A stretch of DNA of 64,000 bases from Achromobacter pulmonis (GTDB lineage: Bacteria; Pseudomonadota; Gammaproteobacteria; Burkholderiales; Burkholderiaceae_B): assembly GCF_902859765.1 (NCBI RefSeq), contig NZ_CADIJV010000003.1, forward strand, positions 62,001-126,000. The letters run 5' to 3'. Position numbers and translations under genes: made by a program. Shown here in pieces: positions 16,206 through 24,515 of the stretch. The notes below the pieces were generated by a model. It searched no databases. It had not been told where the DNA came from and saw only the letters and a list, made by a program, of their open reading frames with translations. The first letter of the stretch is position 1; each line of letters opens with the position of its first letter.

Positions 16206-17156
16206 ATGCGGCCTGTCACTTTCGACCTGGACGTGTTGCGCAGCTTCGTCGCCGGGGTGGAGCTAGGCAGCTTCGGCCGCGCCGCCGACCGTCTCGGGCG
16301 TTCCACCTCGGCGGTCAGCGCGCAGCTGAAAAAGCTCGAGGATCAGGCCGGCGTGCCGCTATTGCGCAAGGCCGGCCGCGGCCTGGCGCTGACCGACGCG
16401 GGCGAGACCATGCTGGCGTACGCGCGCCGGCTGCTGGAACTGAACGACCAGGCTTCGGTGGCGGTGCGCGGCACGCGGTTGCAGGGCCGGGTGCGCCTGG
16501 GATTGCAGGAGGATTTCGGCGAGATCCTGCTGCCCCGGGTGCTGGGCCAGTTTGCCCGCGCCCATCCGCGGGTGCGGATCGAAGCGCGGGTGGCGCGCAA
16601 TGCCGACCTGCTCGAACGCGTGGCGACCGGCGAACTGGATCTGGCGCTGGCCTGGGACCATGACGCGGCGCGGCCGCATGGCTTGAGGCTGGCCGAGCTG
16701 CCACTGTGCTGGATCGGTCCGGCCGCAATGGATCCGGTGCGCGATGCCGATGGCGCCTTGCCGCTGGTGGCATTCGAGGCGCCCTGCCTGTTCCGCAGCC
16801 GCGCCACCGATGCGTTGGATCGCGCCGGTATCGCCTGGACCGCGGCCTTCATCAGCCCCAGCCTGGCGGGCCTGTGGGCGGCGGTCGGCGCGGGCCTGGG
16901 GCTGATGGTGCGCACCCCGCTGGGGCTGCCGGCCGGGTTGCGCGTGATGGCGCCGGGCGAGCAGGGCCTGCCGCCGTTGCCGCCGTTGCCCTTGTCGCTG
17001 TATCACGCGCAAGGCCGGCCGGCGCCGGTGGCCGCGGCCCTGGCGGATATCGTGCGGCGTTGCGTGCGCGACAGCGTCGCAGCGCTGCCGGCCGTGCCGG
17101 GCCTGCCGGCGCGCATCCATCCCGAGGAGGCCGAGCGCCTTGAACCGATTCCATGA
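16206..17156 (+). CDS. LysR-family transcriptional regulator
   Basis: A 316-residue LysR regulator with an N-terminal winged helix-turn-helix (VLRSFVAGVELGSFGRAADRL then TSAVSAQLKKLEDQAGVPLLRK) and a C-terminal substrate-binding domain starting at GRVRLGLQEDF. The ATG at 16206 (MRPVTFDLDVL) fits the family. It is transcribed away from the MFS transporter at 14809-16098 and probably regulates it. Its 3' end overlaps the following LysR gene by 17 bases, an unusual pairing of two LysR genes in one transcript. Confidence 0.9.
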   Translation: MRPVTFDLDVLRSFVAGVELGSFGRAADRLGRSTSAVSAQLKKLEDQAGVPLLRKAGRGLALTDAGETMLAYARRLLELNDQASVAVRGTRLQGRVRLGLQEDFGEILLPRVLGQFARAHPRVRIEARVARNADLLERVATGELDLALAWDHDAARPHGLRLAELPLCWIGPAAMDPVRDADGALPLVAFEAPCLFRSRATDALDRAGIAWTAAFISPSLAGLWAAVGAGLGLMVRTPLGLPAGLRVMAPGEQGLPPLPPLPLSLYHAQGRPAPVAAALADIVRRCVRDSVAALPAVPGLPARIHPEEAERLEPIP

Positions 17157-18045
17157 AATGAGTGTCTTCCTGGCGGTGGCCGAGGCGCAGGGCTTCGCCG
17201 CCGCCGCGCGTCGTTTGGCGATGTCGGCCCCCACCGTGACACGCAGCGTCGCGGCGCTGGAACGGCGGCTGGGGACGCTGCTGCTGGTGCGCACCACCCG
17301 CAGCCTGCGCCTGACCGAGGCCGGCGCGCGCTACGCCGCCGACTGCCGCCGCATTCTCGAAGCGGTGGAGCAGGCCGACGACGCCGCCGCCGGCGCCATG
17401 GCCGCGCCGCGCGGTTCCCTGCACATCACCGCGCCCGCGCGCTTCGGTGAATTGCATGTCATGCCGGCGGTGATGGGCTATCTGCGGCAGCATCGCGAGG
17501 TTTCGGTGCGCGCGCTGCTGGTGGATCGCGTGGTGAACCTGCTGGACGAAGGCGTGGATGTGGCGGTGCGCATCGGCGCGCTGCCCGATTCCACGCTGAC
17601 GGCGGTGCCGGTGGGACAGGTGCGGCGCGTGGTGTGCGCTTCCCCCGATTTCCTGCGGCGCAACGGCACGCCGGACAGCCCCGATGCGTTGGCGCGCTTT
17701 TGCACCATCACGGCAGCCATGGAAGGGCGCGGCTCGCAGTGGCGCCTGCTGCAGGATGGGCAGCCGCGCCGCCTGCCGTTGGACTCGCAGCTGACCGTGA
17801 CCTCTTTCCAGGCCGCGGTGGCGGCCGCGCGCGAGGGCTGGGGCCTGACCCAGGTGGTGTCTTACCAGGTGGCGCGCGACCTGGCCAGCGGCGCCTTGCA
17901 GGTCGTGCTGCGCGACTATGAACTGCCGCCGATGCCGGTGCATGTGGTCTATCCGGAAGGGCGCAGGAGTTCGGCCAAGGTGCGCAGCTTCGTCGAGTTC
18001 TGCGTCGAGGCCTTGCGCCGCGACCTGGCGGCACTGCCGGTGTGA
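17140..18045 (+). CDS. LysR-family transcriptional regulator (TTG start)
   Basis: A 301-residue LysR protein of the common 'single-domain' proteobacterial type, with the helix-turn-helix FAAAARRLAMSAPTVTRSVAALERRLG and the effector domain from GSLHITAPARFGELHVMP. The reading MNRFHEMSVFLAVAE from a TTG at 17140 is preferred to the ATG at 17158, because GAGGAGG lies nine bases before the TTG and the N-R-F-x-x-M pattern is typical for this subgroup. The gene starts inside the preceding LysR gene. It lies upstream of the glutathione transferase gene (128-base gap), a possible target. Confidence 0.88.
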   Translation: MNRFHEMSVFLAVAEAQGFAAAARRLAMSAPTVTRSVAALERRLGTLLLVRTTRSLRLTEAGARYAADCRRILEAVEQADDAAAGAMAAPRGSLHITAPARFGELHVMPAVMGYLRQHREVSVRALLVDRVVNLLDEGVDVAVRIGALPDSTLTAVPVGQVRRVVCASPDFLRRNGTPDSPDALARFCTITAAMEGRGSQWRLLQDGQPRRLPLDSQLTVTSFQAAVAAAREGWGLTQVVSYQVARDLASGALQVVLRDYELPPMPVHVVYPEGRRSSAKVRSFVEFCVEALRRDLAALPV

Positions 18046-18173
18046 CGGCCCCGGTGTGACGGCCGGCGGCCATTCTTTCACTGGCGGCAATGCTGTCTTG
18101 CGTGGCCAGGCGGTTCCCCCGCGCGCGGAGCGGGTTCAAGATGGACGCCTGTTTCCTTTCACGAGATAGCGCC

Positions 18174-18803
18174 ATGTCCAACGCTCCCCTGACGTTCTAC
18201 GGCTTTCCCCTGTCCGGCCATTCGCACCGCGTGGCCCTGATGCTGTCGCTGCTGGACGTGCCCCACCGTAGTGTCGAAGTCGACCTGCGCGGCGGCGCGC
18301 ACAAGCGCCCCGACTTCCTGGCGCTGAATGCGTTCGGCCAGGTGCCGGTGATCGACGATAACGGCGTGGTGGTGGCCGACTCCACCGCGATCCTGGTGTA
18401 CCTGTGCAAGCGCTACGGCGGCCAGGCCTGGCTGCCCGAGGATGCCGTGGGCGCGGCGGCGGTGCAGCGCTGGCTGTCGGCGGCGTCCGGTCCGCTGGCC
18501 AGTGGCCCCGCCGCGGCGCGGCTGGTGACGCTGTTCGGCGCCTCGCATGACGTGCCGGCCACGCTGGCGCGCGCGCATGCTCTGCTGGCGGTGATGGAGC
18601 AGGAGCTGGCGGCCACCGGTTATCTGGCGGGCGCCGCGCCGACCATCGCCGATGTGGCCTGCTACACCTACGTGGCGCACGCGCCGGAAGGCAATGTGTC
18701 GCTGGCGGCGTATCCGCGCGTGCGCGACTGGCTGGCGCGGATCGAGGCATTGCCGCGCTTCGTGCCGATGGCGGTGTCGCCGGTCGGGTTGCGGGCGGCG
18801 TGA
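18174..18803 (+). CDS. Glutathione S-transferase family protein
   Basis: A 209-residue GST. The N-terminal thioredoxin-like domain shows [17 protein letters not shown] (Ser near residue 14 as the likely thiol-activating residue), the cis-Pro segment [11 protein letters not shown] and [10 protein letters not shown] (the glutamyl-binding DS). The C-terminal helical domain has the N-capping motif [13 protein letters not shown]. It conjugates or reduces with glutathione in the cytoplasm; the subgroup resembles beta/theta-like enzymes of unknown substrate. It ends just before, and probably is co-transcribed with, the PNPOx-fold gene. Confidence 0.9.
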   Translation: MSNAPLTFYGFPLSGHSHRVALMLSLLDVPHRSVEVDLRGGAHKRPDFLALNAFGQVPVIDDNGVVVADSTAILVYLCKRYGGQAWLPEDAVGAAAVQRWLSAASGPLASGPAAARLVTLFGASHDVPATLARAHALLAVMEQELAATGYLAGAAPTIADVACYTYVAHAPEGNVSLAAYPRVRDWLARIEALPRFVPMAVSPVGLRAA

Positions 18804-18844
18804 TGCCAGGCGCGGGCGGCAAGCCCGCGCACCAGGAGCCTGAG

Positions 18845-19903
18845 ATGAATGCGAATACGATACGTCCCATGGGCGCCGCGGATGCCGCGCCGGCCGGCGA
18901 TTCGGCCAGCGCCAGGCCGGCAGGGGGCGCTGCGGCGGTCCCGCCGGCGGCCGGCGCCATGCCCTGGCACGCCGGCGAACGTCAATTACAGGCGCACGTC
19001 GGCATGGCCGAGCGCATGGCGCAGGTGGGCGCGAAGGTGATCCGCCCGTACATGCCGGACCAGCACCGCGCCTTCTTCGCGCAGCTGCCGTTCCTGGTGA
19101 TGGGCGCGGTCGATGGCCAGGGCGACCCCTGGGCCGGGGTGATCGAGGGCGAGCCGGGCTTCGCCGTATCGCCAGACCCCGTGACCTTGCAGGTGGCCGC
19201 GCTGCCGGACGCCGATGATCCGCTGCGCGCCGGCCTGGGCCCGGATCAGGCGGTGGGGCTGTTGGGCATCGAACTGCACACGCGCCGCCGCAACCGCATG
19301 AATGGCCGTATCAGCGCGTGGGACGGCAAGCGGTTCGCGGTCACGGTGGCCGAGTCGTTCGGCAACTGCCCGCAGTACATCCAGGCGCGCGATTTCCATT
19401 TCTCGCGCTCGCCGGCCCTGCGCTTTCCGGCACCGGCGCGCGAGCGGACGACGCTGGCCGAGGCCGACCAGGCGCTGATCGCGCGCGCCGATACGCTCTT
19501 CGTGGCGACCTACGCCGACACCGATGACGCCGGGCGCCGGGTCGACGTTTCGCACCGCGGCGGCAAGCCCGGCTTCGTGCGGATCGACGGCGACACGCTG
19601 ACGATCCCGGATTTCTCCGGCAACCGCTTTTTCAATACACTGGGCAACATGCTGCTCAATCCGCGCGCCGCGCTGCTGTTCATCGACTTCGAACGCGGCG
19701 ACGTATTGCAGGTGTCGGGCCGCGCCGAGGTCATCCTGGACAGTCCGGAGATCGCCGCCTTCGCGGGGGCCGAACGGCTGTGGCGGGTGCGTGTGCAGCG
19801 AGTGCGGGCCAGGCCGGGCGCGCTGGCGCTGCGTTGGCGCTTCGGCGGCTATTCGCCGACCGCGCTGGCCACGGGGCAGTGGCCGCAGGCCACCGGTGTC
19901 TGA
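18845..19903 (+). CDS. Pyridoxamine 5'-phosphate oxidase-fold flavin-binding protein
   Basis: A 352-residue protein whose central part (about residues 40-330) matches the PNPOx-like split-barrel family: AKVIRPYMPDQHRAFFAQLPFLVMGAVDGQGDPWA, then NGRISAW, SFGNCPQYIQAR and the second barrel with FVATY, GNRFFNTLGNMLLNPRAALLFIDF. Such proteins bind FMN or other flavins and are often called 'pyridoxamine 5'-phosphate oxidase family' without a known reaction. AGGAG sits ten bases before the ATG at 18845. The first 30 residues are Ala/Pro-rich and could be dispensable. It follows the GST gene by 41 bases. Confidence 0.85.
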   Translation: MNANTIRPMGAADAAPAGDSASARPAGGAAAVPPAAGAMPWHAGERQLQAHVGMAERMAQVGAKVIRPYMPDQHRAFFAQLPFLVMGAVDGQGDPWAGVIEGEPGFAVSPDPVTLQVAALPDADDPLRAGLGPDQAVGLLGIELHTRRRNRMNGRISAWDGKRFAVTVAESFGNCPQYIQARDFHFSRSPALRFPAPARERTTLAEADQALIARADTLFVATYADTDDAGRRVDVSHRGGKPGFVRIDGDTLTIPDFSGNRFFNTLGNMLLNPRAALLFIDFERGDVLQVSGRAEVILDSPEIAAFAGAERLWRVRVQRVRARPGALALRWRFGGYSPTALATGQWPQATGV

Positions 19904-19923
19904 CGCGGCAGGACTCGCCAGGG

Positions 19924-20382
19924 TCAGGCGCGGTCGCCGTCGACCTTGCGCACCACGGTGTCGTCCGGCGCCAATTCGCGGCCGTCCTGGGCGCGGACCT
20001 GCAGGCGCCGCACCGGTTGGCCGCGCTTGCGGTCGATGAGCGTGGAGTGCGGTTCGGCCGGGCCATAGTAGTGGTCTTCGCCCCACTGGCGCAGGCCGAC
20101 GATCACGGGAAATAGCGCCCGGCCCTTTTCCGTCAGCACGTATTCCTGGTAAGCGCTGCCGTCCGAGGCCGGCGCCGCCGCCAGGATGTCATGCGCCAGC
20201 AGCGTGCGCAGGCGGTCGCTGAGGATGTTCTTGGCCACGCCCAGGCTTTTCTGGAATTCGCCGAAGCGCCGCACGCCGTCGAAGGCGTCGCGCACGATCA
20301 ATAGCGACCACCAGTCGCCGATGGCGTCGAGCGCGCGCGCCACCGGGCAGGCGGCGCCTTCGAGACTGGTGCGTTTGACCAT
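19924..20382 (-). CDS. HxlR-family transcriptional regulator
   Basis: A 152-residue winged-helix regulator with the HxlR pattern CPVARALDAIGDWWSLLIVRDAFDGVRRFGEFQKSLGVAKNILSDRL followed by the Y..T.KG wing (EYVLTEKGRALFPV). Cys12 is at the conserved position that senses oxidants or electrophiles in HxlR/HypR relatives. It is divergent from an MFS transporter gene across a 111-base spacer containing two similar dyads, so it likely represses the transporter and itself. Confidence 0.9.
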   Translation of the reverse strand: MVKRTSLEGAACPVARALDAIGDWWSLLIVRDAFDGVRRFGEFQKSLGVAKNILSDRLRTLLAHDILAAAPASDGSAYQEYVLTEKGRALFPVIVGLRQWGEDHYYGPAEPHSTLIDRKRGQPVRRLQVRAQDGRELAPDDTVVRKVDGDRA

Positions 20383-20429
20383 ATCGTCCTGACCTTTGCC
20401 GCCGTCGCGGCGGATGAATGTCGATTATC

Positions 20430-20481
20430 AGGTTGCATTATAAAACCTTAAGGCCTAGCATTCTGGTTTCTTAATAAAACC
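20430..20481. promoter_or_regulatory. Two candidate HxlR operators (tandem dyads)
   Basis: AGGTT (20430-20434) pairs with AACCT (20444-20448) across 9 bases, and GGTTT (20465-20469) pairs with AAACC (20477-20481) across 7 bases. The two dyads have centres 34 bases apart and share the GGTT...AACC pattern. They lie in the AT-rich spacer between the HxlR gene and the MFS gene at 20494. Confidence 0.55.
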
Positions 20482-20493
20482 AAAAAGGCCGCC

Positions 20494-21741
20494 ATGTCTG
20501 ACCGAACCGATCCTTCCCCCCTGGCGCCGCCATCCGCCGGCGGCATGCCCACCGCGCTGGTGCTGCTGCTGGCGGTGGCCTGCGCATTGAGCGTGGCCAA
20601 CGTGTATTACGCGCAACCCTTGCTGGACGCCATGGGCCGCGAGTTCCGCCTGGACGAGGGCGCGGTGGGCATCGTCGTCACCGCGACGCAGTTGGGCTGC
20701 GCGCTGGCGCTGGCGCTGGTGGTGCCGCTGGGCGACCTGTTCGACCGGCGCCGCCTCATGCTGGCGCAGCTGGGGCTGCTGGTGCTGGCGCTGGCCGCGG
20801 TGGCGCTGGCGTCCGCCGCGCCGTGGCTGCTGGCCGGGATGCTGGCGCTGGGCCTGCTCGGCACCGCCATGACCCAGGGCCTGCTGGCCTTGTCGGCCGC
20901 GCTGGCGGCGCCGGGCGAGCGGGGGCGGGTGGTCGGCGCGGTGCAGGGCGGCGTGGTGATCGGGCTGTTGCTGGCGCGCACCCTGGCCGGCGCGGTGGCG
21001 GACCTGTGGGGATGGCGCGCGGTCTACCTGGTGTCCGCTGGCCTGGCCGCCTTGCTGGCGCTGGCCTTGGCCCGCTGGCTGCCGCGCCGCGCCCTGCCGG
21101 CCGCGGGACTGGGCTATGGCGCGCTGCTGCGCTCGATGCTCACGCTGCTGGCGAGTGAGCGGGTGCTGCGGGTGCGCGGCATGATCGCGCTGCTGATGTT
21201 CGCCGTCTTCAGCGCGTTCTGGACGGCGCTGGTGCTGCCCCTGAGCGCGCCGCCGTATTCGTTGACGCCTAGCGCGGTGGGCGCGTTCGGGCTGGTGGGC
21301 GTGGCGGGCGTGCTGGTGGCGGCGCGGGCCGGCCGGCTGGCGGACAGGGGCCATGCCCAACTCACCACCGGCGCCGGCCTGGCGCTGCTGTGCCTGGCCT
21401 GGGGACCGATCGCGCTGCTGGACCGGAGCCTGTGGGCGTTGGCGCTGGGCGTGTTGGTGCTGGACATCGCGGCGCAGGCGCTGCACGTGACCAATCAGGC
21501 CATGATCTTTTCCATCAGCGCGCAGGCCCATAGCCGCCTGGTCGGCGGCTACATGATGTTCTACGCGGTGGGCAGCGGGCTCGGGTCGATCGCATCGACC
21601 TTCGTCTATGCGCGGGCCGGCTGGCTCGGGGTATGTGCGCTGGGCCTGGGACTGAGCCTGGCGGCGGCGCTGTTCTGGGCATTGACGTTGCCGCGCAAGG
21701 CGGCGCCGGCGGCGCACTGCGCCAGCGCGCGCCGCGCGTGA
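20494..21741 (+). CDS. Major facilitator superfamily transporter (YnfM-like)
   Basis: A 415-residue MFS permease. It opens with LSVANVYYAQPLLDAMGREF, a signature of the arabinose-efflux/YnfM-like branch, followed by the A-motif region PLGDLFDRRRLMLAQL. Twelve membrane segments are visible; motif GRLADRGHAQL occurs in the second half. The start is preceded by AAAAAGG. It is probably under control of the divergent HxlR regulator, a common arrangement for drug or xenobiotic efflux. The substrate is not identifiable. Confidence 0.87.
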   Translation: MSDRTDPSPLAPPSAGGMPTALVLLLAVACALSVANVYYAQPLLDAMGREFRLDEGAVGIVVTATQLGCALALALVVPLGDLFDRRRLMLAQLGLLVLALAAVALASAAPWLLAGMLALGLLGTAMTQGLLALSAALAAPGERGRVVGAVQGGVVIGLLLARTLAGAVADLWGWRAVYLVSAGLAALLALALARWLPRRALPAAGLGYGALLRSMLTLLASERVLRVRGMIALLMFAVFSAFWTALVLPLSAPPYSLTPSAVGAFGLVGVAGVLVAARAGRLADRGHAQLTTGAGLALLCLAWGPIALLDRSLWALALGVLVLDIAAQALHVTNQAMIFSISAQAHSRLVGGYMMFYAVGSGLGSIASTFVYARAGWLGVCALGLGLSLAAALFWALTLPRKAAPAAHCASARRA

Positions 21742-21761
21742 GAGGCGCGGGCGCGGTCCGG

Positions 21762-22502
21762 TCAGTGATGTTCGAGCGTGTGGGCGATGGCCGCCACTTG
21801 CCGCGCGAATGCCGGATCGGCGCGGTCGCGCGGGCGCGGCAGGTCGATGTCGTAGCTGCCGGCGATATTGGCCGGGCGGCCGCCCAGCACCACCACCTTG
21901 TCGGCCAGGAACACGGCCTCCTCGATGTCGTGGGTGACGAACAGCACCGCCGCGCCGGCGCCCTGCCAGACGCGGATCAATTCCTGCTGCAGGTTGCGGC
22001 GGGTGATGGCGTCGACCGCGCTGAAGGGTTCGTCCATCAGCAGCAGGTCGGGCTTGACCGCCAGGGCGCGGGCGATGCCGACGCGCTGCGCCTGGCCGCC
22101 GGACAACTGGTGCGGCCAGCGGCGGCCATAGTCGCCCATGCCGGTCAGCCGCAGCGCGGCGTCGATGCGCTGCTGGCGTTCATGGCGATCCAGGCCCAGG
22201 CCTTCGAGGCCGTAGCCGACGTTGCCGCCGACCGTGCGCCACGGCATCAGGCGGCTGTCCTGGAACACCACCGCGCGGCTGCGGCGGCCCGCGCGCGCGG
22301 GCGCCTGGAACCGGACTTCGCCGCTGGCGGGGTCGGCCAGGCCGGCCGCCGCGCGCAGCAGGGTGGACTTGCCCACGCCCGAGCCGCCCACCACGGCCAC
22401 GAAACTGCCCGCCTCGATCGCCAGCGACAGGCCCTGGATCACGGGGGCGTCGGCGCCCGGATGGCGGTACGAGAGTTTGGAGAATTCGATCACGGACGCC
22501 AT
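21762..22502 (-). CDS. ABC transporter ATPase, nitrate/sulfonate/taurine type
   Basis: A 246-residue ABC ATPase with Walker A GGSGVGKST (about residue 39), Q-loop VVFQDSRLMPW, signature LSGGQAQRVGIARAL and Walker B LLLMDEPFSAVD, then the switch His in FVTHDIEEAV. It belongs to the SsuB/TauB/NrtD group. It overlaps the permease gene by 13 bases and is the last gene of the three-gene importer operon transcribed leftward. It powers uptake of a small oxyanion or organosulfur/organonitrogen compound. Confidence 0.92.
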   Translation of the reverse strand: MASVIEFSKLSYRHPGADAPVIQGLSLAIEAGSFVAVVGGSGVGKSTLLRAAAGLADPASGEVRFQAPARAGRRSRAVVFQDSRLMPWRTVGGNVGYGLEGLGLDRHERQQRIDAALRLTGMGDYGRRWPHQLSGGQAQRVGIARALAVKPDLLLMDEPFSAVDAITRRNLQQELIRVWQGAGAAVLFVTHDIEEAVFLADKVVVLGGRPANIAGSYDIDLPRPRDRADPAFARQVAAIAHTLEHH

Positions 22503-23308
22503 TGCAGCACCTTGCCTTCGACCGCCGAGAACGCCAGGTCGCAGAGTGTGTAGACCAGCGAGATGATCAGCATGTAGACCACCACCGCGTCGTAGGCGCC
22601 GACGCCGGCGGCGGCATTCATTTCCTGGCCCATGCCGGGCACGCCCAGTAGTTCGGCGGCGATCAGCGTCATCCAGGCCTGGCCGATGCCGGTGCGCACG
22701 CCCGACAGCGCGCCGGGCGCGATGGCCGGCAGCGTTACGCCGAGCGCGCGCGCCAGGTAGCCGCCGTGGCCGAAGGCGCGCGCCAGCTCGTAGTAGCGCG
22801 GGTCGACATTGCGCACCGCGCTGTAGGTGGCGAAGTAGTTGACCCAGAACACGCCGATGGCGATGACGAAAGCGGCGCCGGCATGGCTGACCTTGAACCA
22901 GGCGATGGCGAATACCACCCAGGCCAGCGGCGGGATCGGCCGCAGGATGCGCGCCAGGTAGGCTTGCGCCAGGTTGAAGCGCGGCAGCGTGGCGGCCGCC
23001 AGGCCGACGGCAAAGCCCAGCGCGGTGCCGGCGGCCAGGCCCCAGAAGTAATGCACCAGGCTGGAGCCGATGGCCGGCAGCAGGCGGCCCGACTGCCATT
23101 CCTGGACCAGCGTGGCGGGCAGTGCGAAGGGGTCGGGCAGGGTGCCGGGGGGCGCCCATTGCCACAGCAGGGCGGCTTTCCAGATGGCGATGAAGATAAC
23201 CAGGCCGGAGATGCCGTAGGCCGCCCGGCGCGCCGCGGCGAACCAGGGCGGCGCCCCGTTGCGGACCGGGGCCGCGGGGGCGGCAAGGGCCGGGGCGGTC
23301 TGGCTCAT
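22490..23308 (-). CDS. ABC transporter permease, nitrate/sulfonate/taurine type
   Basis: A 272-residue inner-membrane permease of the SsuC/TauC family with about six membrane segments. The EAA loop reads YYELARAFGHGGYLARALGVTLPAIAPGALSGVRTGIGQAW, the coupling helix for the ATPase. The start MSQTAPAL at 23308 overlaps the stop of the binding-protein gene (ATGA), so the operon is translationally coupled. The N-terminal 25 residues are a cytoplasmic, Ala/Pro-rich extension. Confidence 0.92.
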   Translation of the reverse strand: MSQTAPALAAPAAPVRNGAPPWFAAARRAAYGISGLVIFIAIWKAALLWQWAPPGTLPDPFALPATLVQEWQSGRLLPAIGSSLVHYFWGLAAGTALGFAVGLAAATLPRFNLAQAYLARILRPIPPLAWVVFAIAWFKVSHAGAAFVIAIGVFWVNYFATYSAVRNVDPRYYELARAFGHGGYLARALGVTLPAIAPGALSGVRTGIGQAWMTLIAAELLGVPGMGQEMNAAAGVGAYDAVVVYMLIISLVYTLCDLAFSAVEGKVLQWRP

Positions 23309-24312
23309 GGCTGGGCGGCCTTGTCGTAGAAGCGGGTGTCGAACAACTGCTTGACGTCGGCGCTGGCCGCGCCGACCGTGCCCAGGCTGGCCTGAAAGGC
23401 CTGCAGTTCGGCGGTGGCGTCGACGATGGCATGCGGGTCGGCCACGAATTGGTCATGCGAGTTGCGGATGGCCTTTTCCACCAGCGCGCGGTCGAGGCGG
23501 CCGCCGCCGACATATTTCTGCACATGCGCAGCGGTGCGCGCCGGGTCGTCGCGCAGCAGGGCGGTCGCGGCCACTTGGGCGTTGACCAGTTGCTGCACCG
23601 CTTCGGGGTGTTCGGCGATCAGCTTGTCGCGCACCAGCAGCACCGCGCCGGGTTGGTTCGGAAACAGCTGCGAGCCGCGCGCCACCACGCGCGATTCCGG
23701 CAGCCGGGTCAGCACGGTGGTGACGGTGGGTTCGAGAATGGCGGCGCCGTCGATGGCCCCGGTCAGCAGCGACTGCTGGATCTGCGCTTCGCCCTGGTAG
23801 ATCAGTTCGAGGCTGGCCGGATCGGCCTTCAGGCGTTGGCGCAGCCAGTATTGCAGGGCGGCCTCGGGCACCGCGCCCTTGGGGTAGCTGGCGATGACCG
23901 GCTTTCTGCCCTTGTCCTTGGCGAAGCGGGCGAACGCGGTGGCCGGATCGCCCGAGGCGAAATACGGCGCCAGCGCGCCCAGCGCGACCACGTTGACCTG
24001 TTCGACGATGTTGGAGGCCACGACCTTGATGCCGGCGCCCTTGGCGCTGGCCACCAGCGCCGGGCCGATGCCGACATAGGCGACGTCGAGCTGCCCGGCC
24101 AGCAGCGCCTGGGTCAAGGCCGGGCCGCTCTGGAATTGCACCAGCTTGGGCGCGGGCGCGCCCTTGGCCTGCAGCGTGCCTTCTTCCAGCGCCACGAACA
24201 ATTGCGCGTCCGGCAGGATCGGCAGGTAGCCAATTTCGAGCGCGGGCGGCGCAGCGTGAGCGAGGGACGTGGTGACGGCGAGGAGCGCGGTGGTGAACAG
24301 CTTGCGGAGCAT
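23305..24312 (-). CDS. Periplasmic substrate-binding protein of the nitrate/sulfonate/taurine ABC importer
   Basis: A 335-residue protein with a signal peptide, MLRKLFTTALLAVTTSLAHA, and a SsuA/NrtA-like mature part (LEIGYLPILPDAQLFVALEEG, then QALLAGQLDVAYVGIGPAL, and IVEQVNVVALG). GYLP at the mature N-terminus and a Gly-rich ligand pocket are typical of aliphatic sulfonate or nitrate binders. I chose the ATG at 24312 because it begins the signal peptide and is preceded by AGGA. It is the first gene of the importer operon. The ligand cannot be fixed; no desulfonase or nitrate reductase gene is adjacent. Confidence 0.9.
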   Translation of the reverse strand: MLRKLFTTALLAVTTSLAHAAPPALEIGYLPILPDAQLFVALEEGTLQAKGAPAPKLVQFQSGPALTQALLAGQLDVAYVGIGPALVASAKGAGIKVVASNIVEQVNVVALGALAPYFASGDPATAFARFAKDKGRKPVIASYPKGAVPEAALQYWLRQRLKADPASLELIYQGEAQIQQSLLTGAIDGAAILEPTVTTVLTRLPESRVVARGSQLFPNQPGAVLLVRDKLIAEHPEAVQQLVNAQVAATALLRDDPARTAAHVQKYVGGGRLDRALVEKAIRNSHDQFVADPHAIVDATAELQAFQASLGTVGAASADVKQLFDTRFYDKAAQP

Positions 24313-24465
24313 GGAGGAAAGGTCCTGAACGAGGGCGCCTTTGATGCGGCTGGCGGCTTGCCCGCGGACCCGGGTTTCCCACATCCGCTTAGTAATTTTA
24401 GATATGTTTTATCCTTTTCATTATTCATTATGGTTATATGCTTAATGGCGCCGCGCACCAAGGAA
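24313..24465 (-). promoter_or_regulatory. AT-rich promoter region of the ABC importer operon
   Basis: About 60 bases (24385-24445) are strikingly AT-rich against a GC-rich background, with the coding-strand repeats CATAATGAATAATG and AGGATAAAACATATC. This is where promoter and regulator sites for the importer would lie. I could not match a named operator such as a CysB site with confidence. Confidence 0.45.
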
Positions 24466-24487
24466 AAAGACCGCCGCAGCGGTCTTT
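24464..24487 (-). terminator. Rho-independent terminator after the acyl-CoA dehydrogenase gene
   Basis: A perfect 9-base-pair stem, AAAGACCGC (24466-24474) with GCGGTCTTT (24479-24487), around a 4-base loop. Read on the minus strand it ends in five T residues, as expected for termination of the leftward operon whose last codon is at 24516. It also insulates the importer promoter region. Confidence 0.85.
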
Positions 24488-24515
24488 CCGGGTTCGGTGG
24501 CAGCGCCGCGCGGCG

